Position numbers and translations under genes: made by a program. From positions 644,001-708,000 of the forward strand of contig JAPWDM010000016.1 in assembly GCA_035578155.1 (NCBI GenBank): 64,000 bases of DNA, written 5' to 3'. Shown piece after piece: positions 62,026 through 64,000 of this stretch. Under the pieces are notes generated by a model. It searched no databases and was not told the origin of the DNA. It was given only the letters and a program-made list of their open reading frames with translations. How positions within the stretch are numbered: the first letter of the stretch is position 1; every line of letters starts with the position of its first letter. This stretch comes from Brachynemurus nebulosus. Taxonomy: Eukaryota > Arthropoda > Insecta > Neuroptera > Myrmeleontidae.

Positions 62026-64000
62026 TAGTGTCCGACCGAAGCTTCGGCTTCGGCCACTTAACGCGCCTTCGGCCACACATTCGGCTTCGGCCAAAAATAA
62101 GCCGAAGGTGGCATCTTTTTACATAATGTAATTTTATTTATTCTTATTTTACCCTAAATTCTGTATTTTGAAAGTTTTTGTTTATTGTTACTATATAAGT
62201 AACTATATAAGTATATACCTAATAATTTAAAATATCCTTATAAAGGAATTACAGTTCCATAAAAATTTTTGGAATTTCCATCTAGGCGGCTTTTTTGTTG
62301 AGAAAAAAAATGACGGTAACTTTATTGCTTTATTGTAATTTTTAATGTTTATTGTTACGTAAACCTACGTAATAATTTAAAATTTCCTTCCAACATAATT
62401 ATAAAATTTTTTGGAATTCCCAACAAAACATTTGTTTCTTTCATTTTAGTAAAAATGATTCCTGCTGTGCCAAACTAGGGCCTCAATATTATGTAATAAA
62501 TTCAATATAAATATTTTGTTTTCAAAATAAAATTCTTACTGTCTTCTTAGTTCTTATTGACGTGGGAGCAAAATCGAAAACTAGGATAATTTTTTACTTT
62601 TGTTTTTAAAGTTACATATTTAATTCGTTAAAAAGTGTCTTAGTACATAGTAAAATAATTTTCAATTCTGTGAGAAGTGTTGTGATAAAGTACAATAATA
62701 TTTGCAACAGCTGTTTATAGCACAAGAATCAGAGGTATGTTTTCCAAGGCATTTTTCTCGTTTTTTGAAAAATACCATACAAATAACTCGGAAGTTATGA
62801 GATGACTTGGTTGTCCTCTTTTTTTAAAAACATAAAAATATATCTTAAAAATTTGTGCATTTTGTCAAGTTGGTTAGTTTTATTTTCGTGAATCGTAATC
62901 GTAAATAATGTCGTTCACTCATTTATGATATGTATTGGTTTCATTGTTTCAGATATTATAACTTATAAAATCTCAGCATCATTGAGACACAATCCCATTT
63001 GGGAATATTTTACTAAAAATGACTCCAAAGCAATTTGCAAACTATGCCATAAATCGTTGTCTCTCGACAGTTCTGTACCAAAAAAGCAGACGATAACAAA
63101 CATAAAAAACCATTTGGAAAAACTTCATCAACATGAATGGGGAATTTATTAAGAAACAGAAGAGAAGCATCACAGTTTGAACAAAGTTAGAAAAACCGAG
63201 AACATGAGTTCGCCACATGATGCCAAAAAAGAAATTAAACAATCTACTTTACTGGAGATTATCAAAAAGAAACAGCACCACAGTGGCCCGATGATCACCC
63301 TGTTTCGTTACGAATTAATAAATCGATTATGGATCTTATCATTGTTGACATGCTGCCTTACAATATCGTTGAAGGTGAAGCTTTTCAAAGGCTTAATTTT
63401 ACTGATCCTGAGGCTCCGTCGAGGTACAGAGTTAAATCTGAAAAATTTTTCAGAACGTCTTTAATGCCAGCTTCCTACGAAAAAGTAAAGAAAAAAGTGA
63501 TTGGACTTATTGAAAAGGATGAATGGATCAGTTTTACGACAGATATTTGGAGTAATCCAACGAAAACATGCTCGTTATTGAGTTTTACAGCACATTTCAT
63601 TGACGGTTTTAAAAGACAAAAAGTTATATTAGCAGCTAGTGTCATGAATGCAGATCACACAGGGGAATATATCGCAAAAAAACTAAATGAAATTATTGCA
63701 GAATATAATATAAATGGGAAAATTCATATGGCTATTCGCGATAATGCTGCCAGTATGCACGCGGCTATGCGTTGTGGAAATTTTGTTTCTATTGGATGTG
63801 TCGCTCACACCTTGCATTTCATGATGTAATTTTCAAAAACGACGCAATTGTATCAATTATAAAAAAAAAAAACTCGCAAAATTGTTGGACATTTTAAAAA
63901 GAGCGAACAAGCCACTCGTTACCTCAATAAATTTCAAGAAACATGCGACTTGCCCAAGCATGGTTTAATAAAAAACGTCGAAACACGGTGGAATAGCACC
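62026..64000 (+). mobile_element. BED-finger hAT DNA transposon, right part outside window
   Basis: 5' terminus TAGTGTCCGACCGAAGCTTC at 62026, followed by about 80 bp of CTTCGGCC-type sequence and about 800 bp of AT-rich leader (no gene seen) before the transposase. Same superfamily and terminal style as the element at the left edge but a different family. Confidence 0.8.
62925..64000 (+). pseudogene. hAT transposase with BED zinc finger, broken, 3' end outside window
   Basis: The first segment (to 63152) contains the BED finger: NPIWEYFTKNDSKAICKLC, then HLEKLHQHEWG. After frame changes near 63150-63330, the frame 63329-63829 carries IIVDMLPYNIVEG, EWISFTTDIWSNPTKTCSLL, the IRDNAASM motif and SIGCVAHTLHF. 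After a stop at 63827-63829 the reading continues in another frame with HFKKSEQATRYLNKF and the NVETRWNST block at the edge. Order and motifs match a ZBED-type hAT transposase. A 3' splice-like TTGTTTCAG lies at about 62944-62952. At least three breaks, so inactive as read. Confidence 0.85.

Overview
This window looks like repeat-dominated intergenic DNA from an arthropod nuclear genome, probably an insect. The composition is very AT-rich, there are more than ten long (TA)n tracts, and arthropod-style TATA plus TCAGTT promoters sit in front of transposon genes. The transposon families (Polinton/Maverick, BED-finger hAT, Tc1/mariner-like MITEs, a tRNA-Thr-derived palindromic retroposon) are typical of insects, possibly a hemipteran; that last guess is inference. 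I see no convincing host gene.

Layout. 1-2816: a BED/hAT transposon on the minus strand that runs off the left edge and is broken by stops and frameshifts, followed to 3483 by palindromic (TA)n DNA holding a second copy of its terminus. 5658-19876: a complete but decayed Polinton of 14,219 bp with 5'-AG ends, a perfect 6-bp target duplication (TACCCC) and inverted repeats of about 0.5-0.7 kb. It holds two divergent blocks plus a polymerase. The left block (minus strand) has a phospholipase A2-like / minor-capsid-like / adenain-like fusion, a penton-like minor capsid protein, a 53-residue basic protein, a double jelly-roll major capsid protein and a small hypothetical protein. The right block (plus strand) has a DUF8207-like protein, a fibre-like protein, an integrase with chromodomain and an unknown protein. 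The protein-primed family B DNA polymerase converges on it from the right. The polymerase, integrase, major capsid and fused protease genes carry stops and frameshifts, so the copy is dead as an autonomous element.

19.9-40.7 kb: a gag-like relic, foldback elements and MITEs with nested insertions, a 120-bp tandem repeat, two large palindromes with (TA)n centres, a GC-richer retroposed insertion with a chain of hairpins, a 2.2-kb non-autonomous hAT with 8-bp target duplication, and two copies of a palindromic retroposon, one with two head-to-head tRNA-Thr(AGU)-like modules at its apex.

40709-45686: a second Polinton-type element, non-autonomous and apparently young. Its 1.4-kb inverted arms are almost identical, it has a perfect 6-bp target duplication (AGTTTG), and each arm carries an intact 132-codon gene with a textbook TATA/initiator promoter behind repeated CAGCTGACGTCA motifs. 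The terminal modules are shared with the decayed Polinton, so the two are relatives.

45.7-64 kb: degenerate tandem repeats, nested MITE/foldback elements with readable empty sites, a 4-kb inverted-repeat structure with nested elements, and at the right edge another BED/hAT transposon, plus strand, running off the window.
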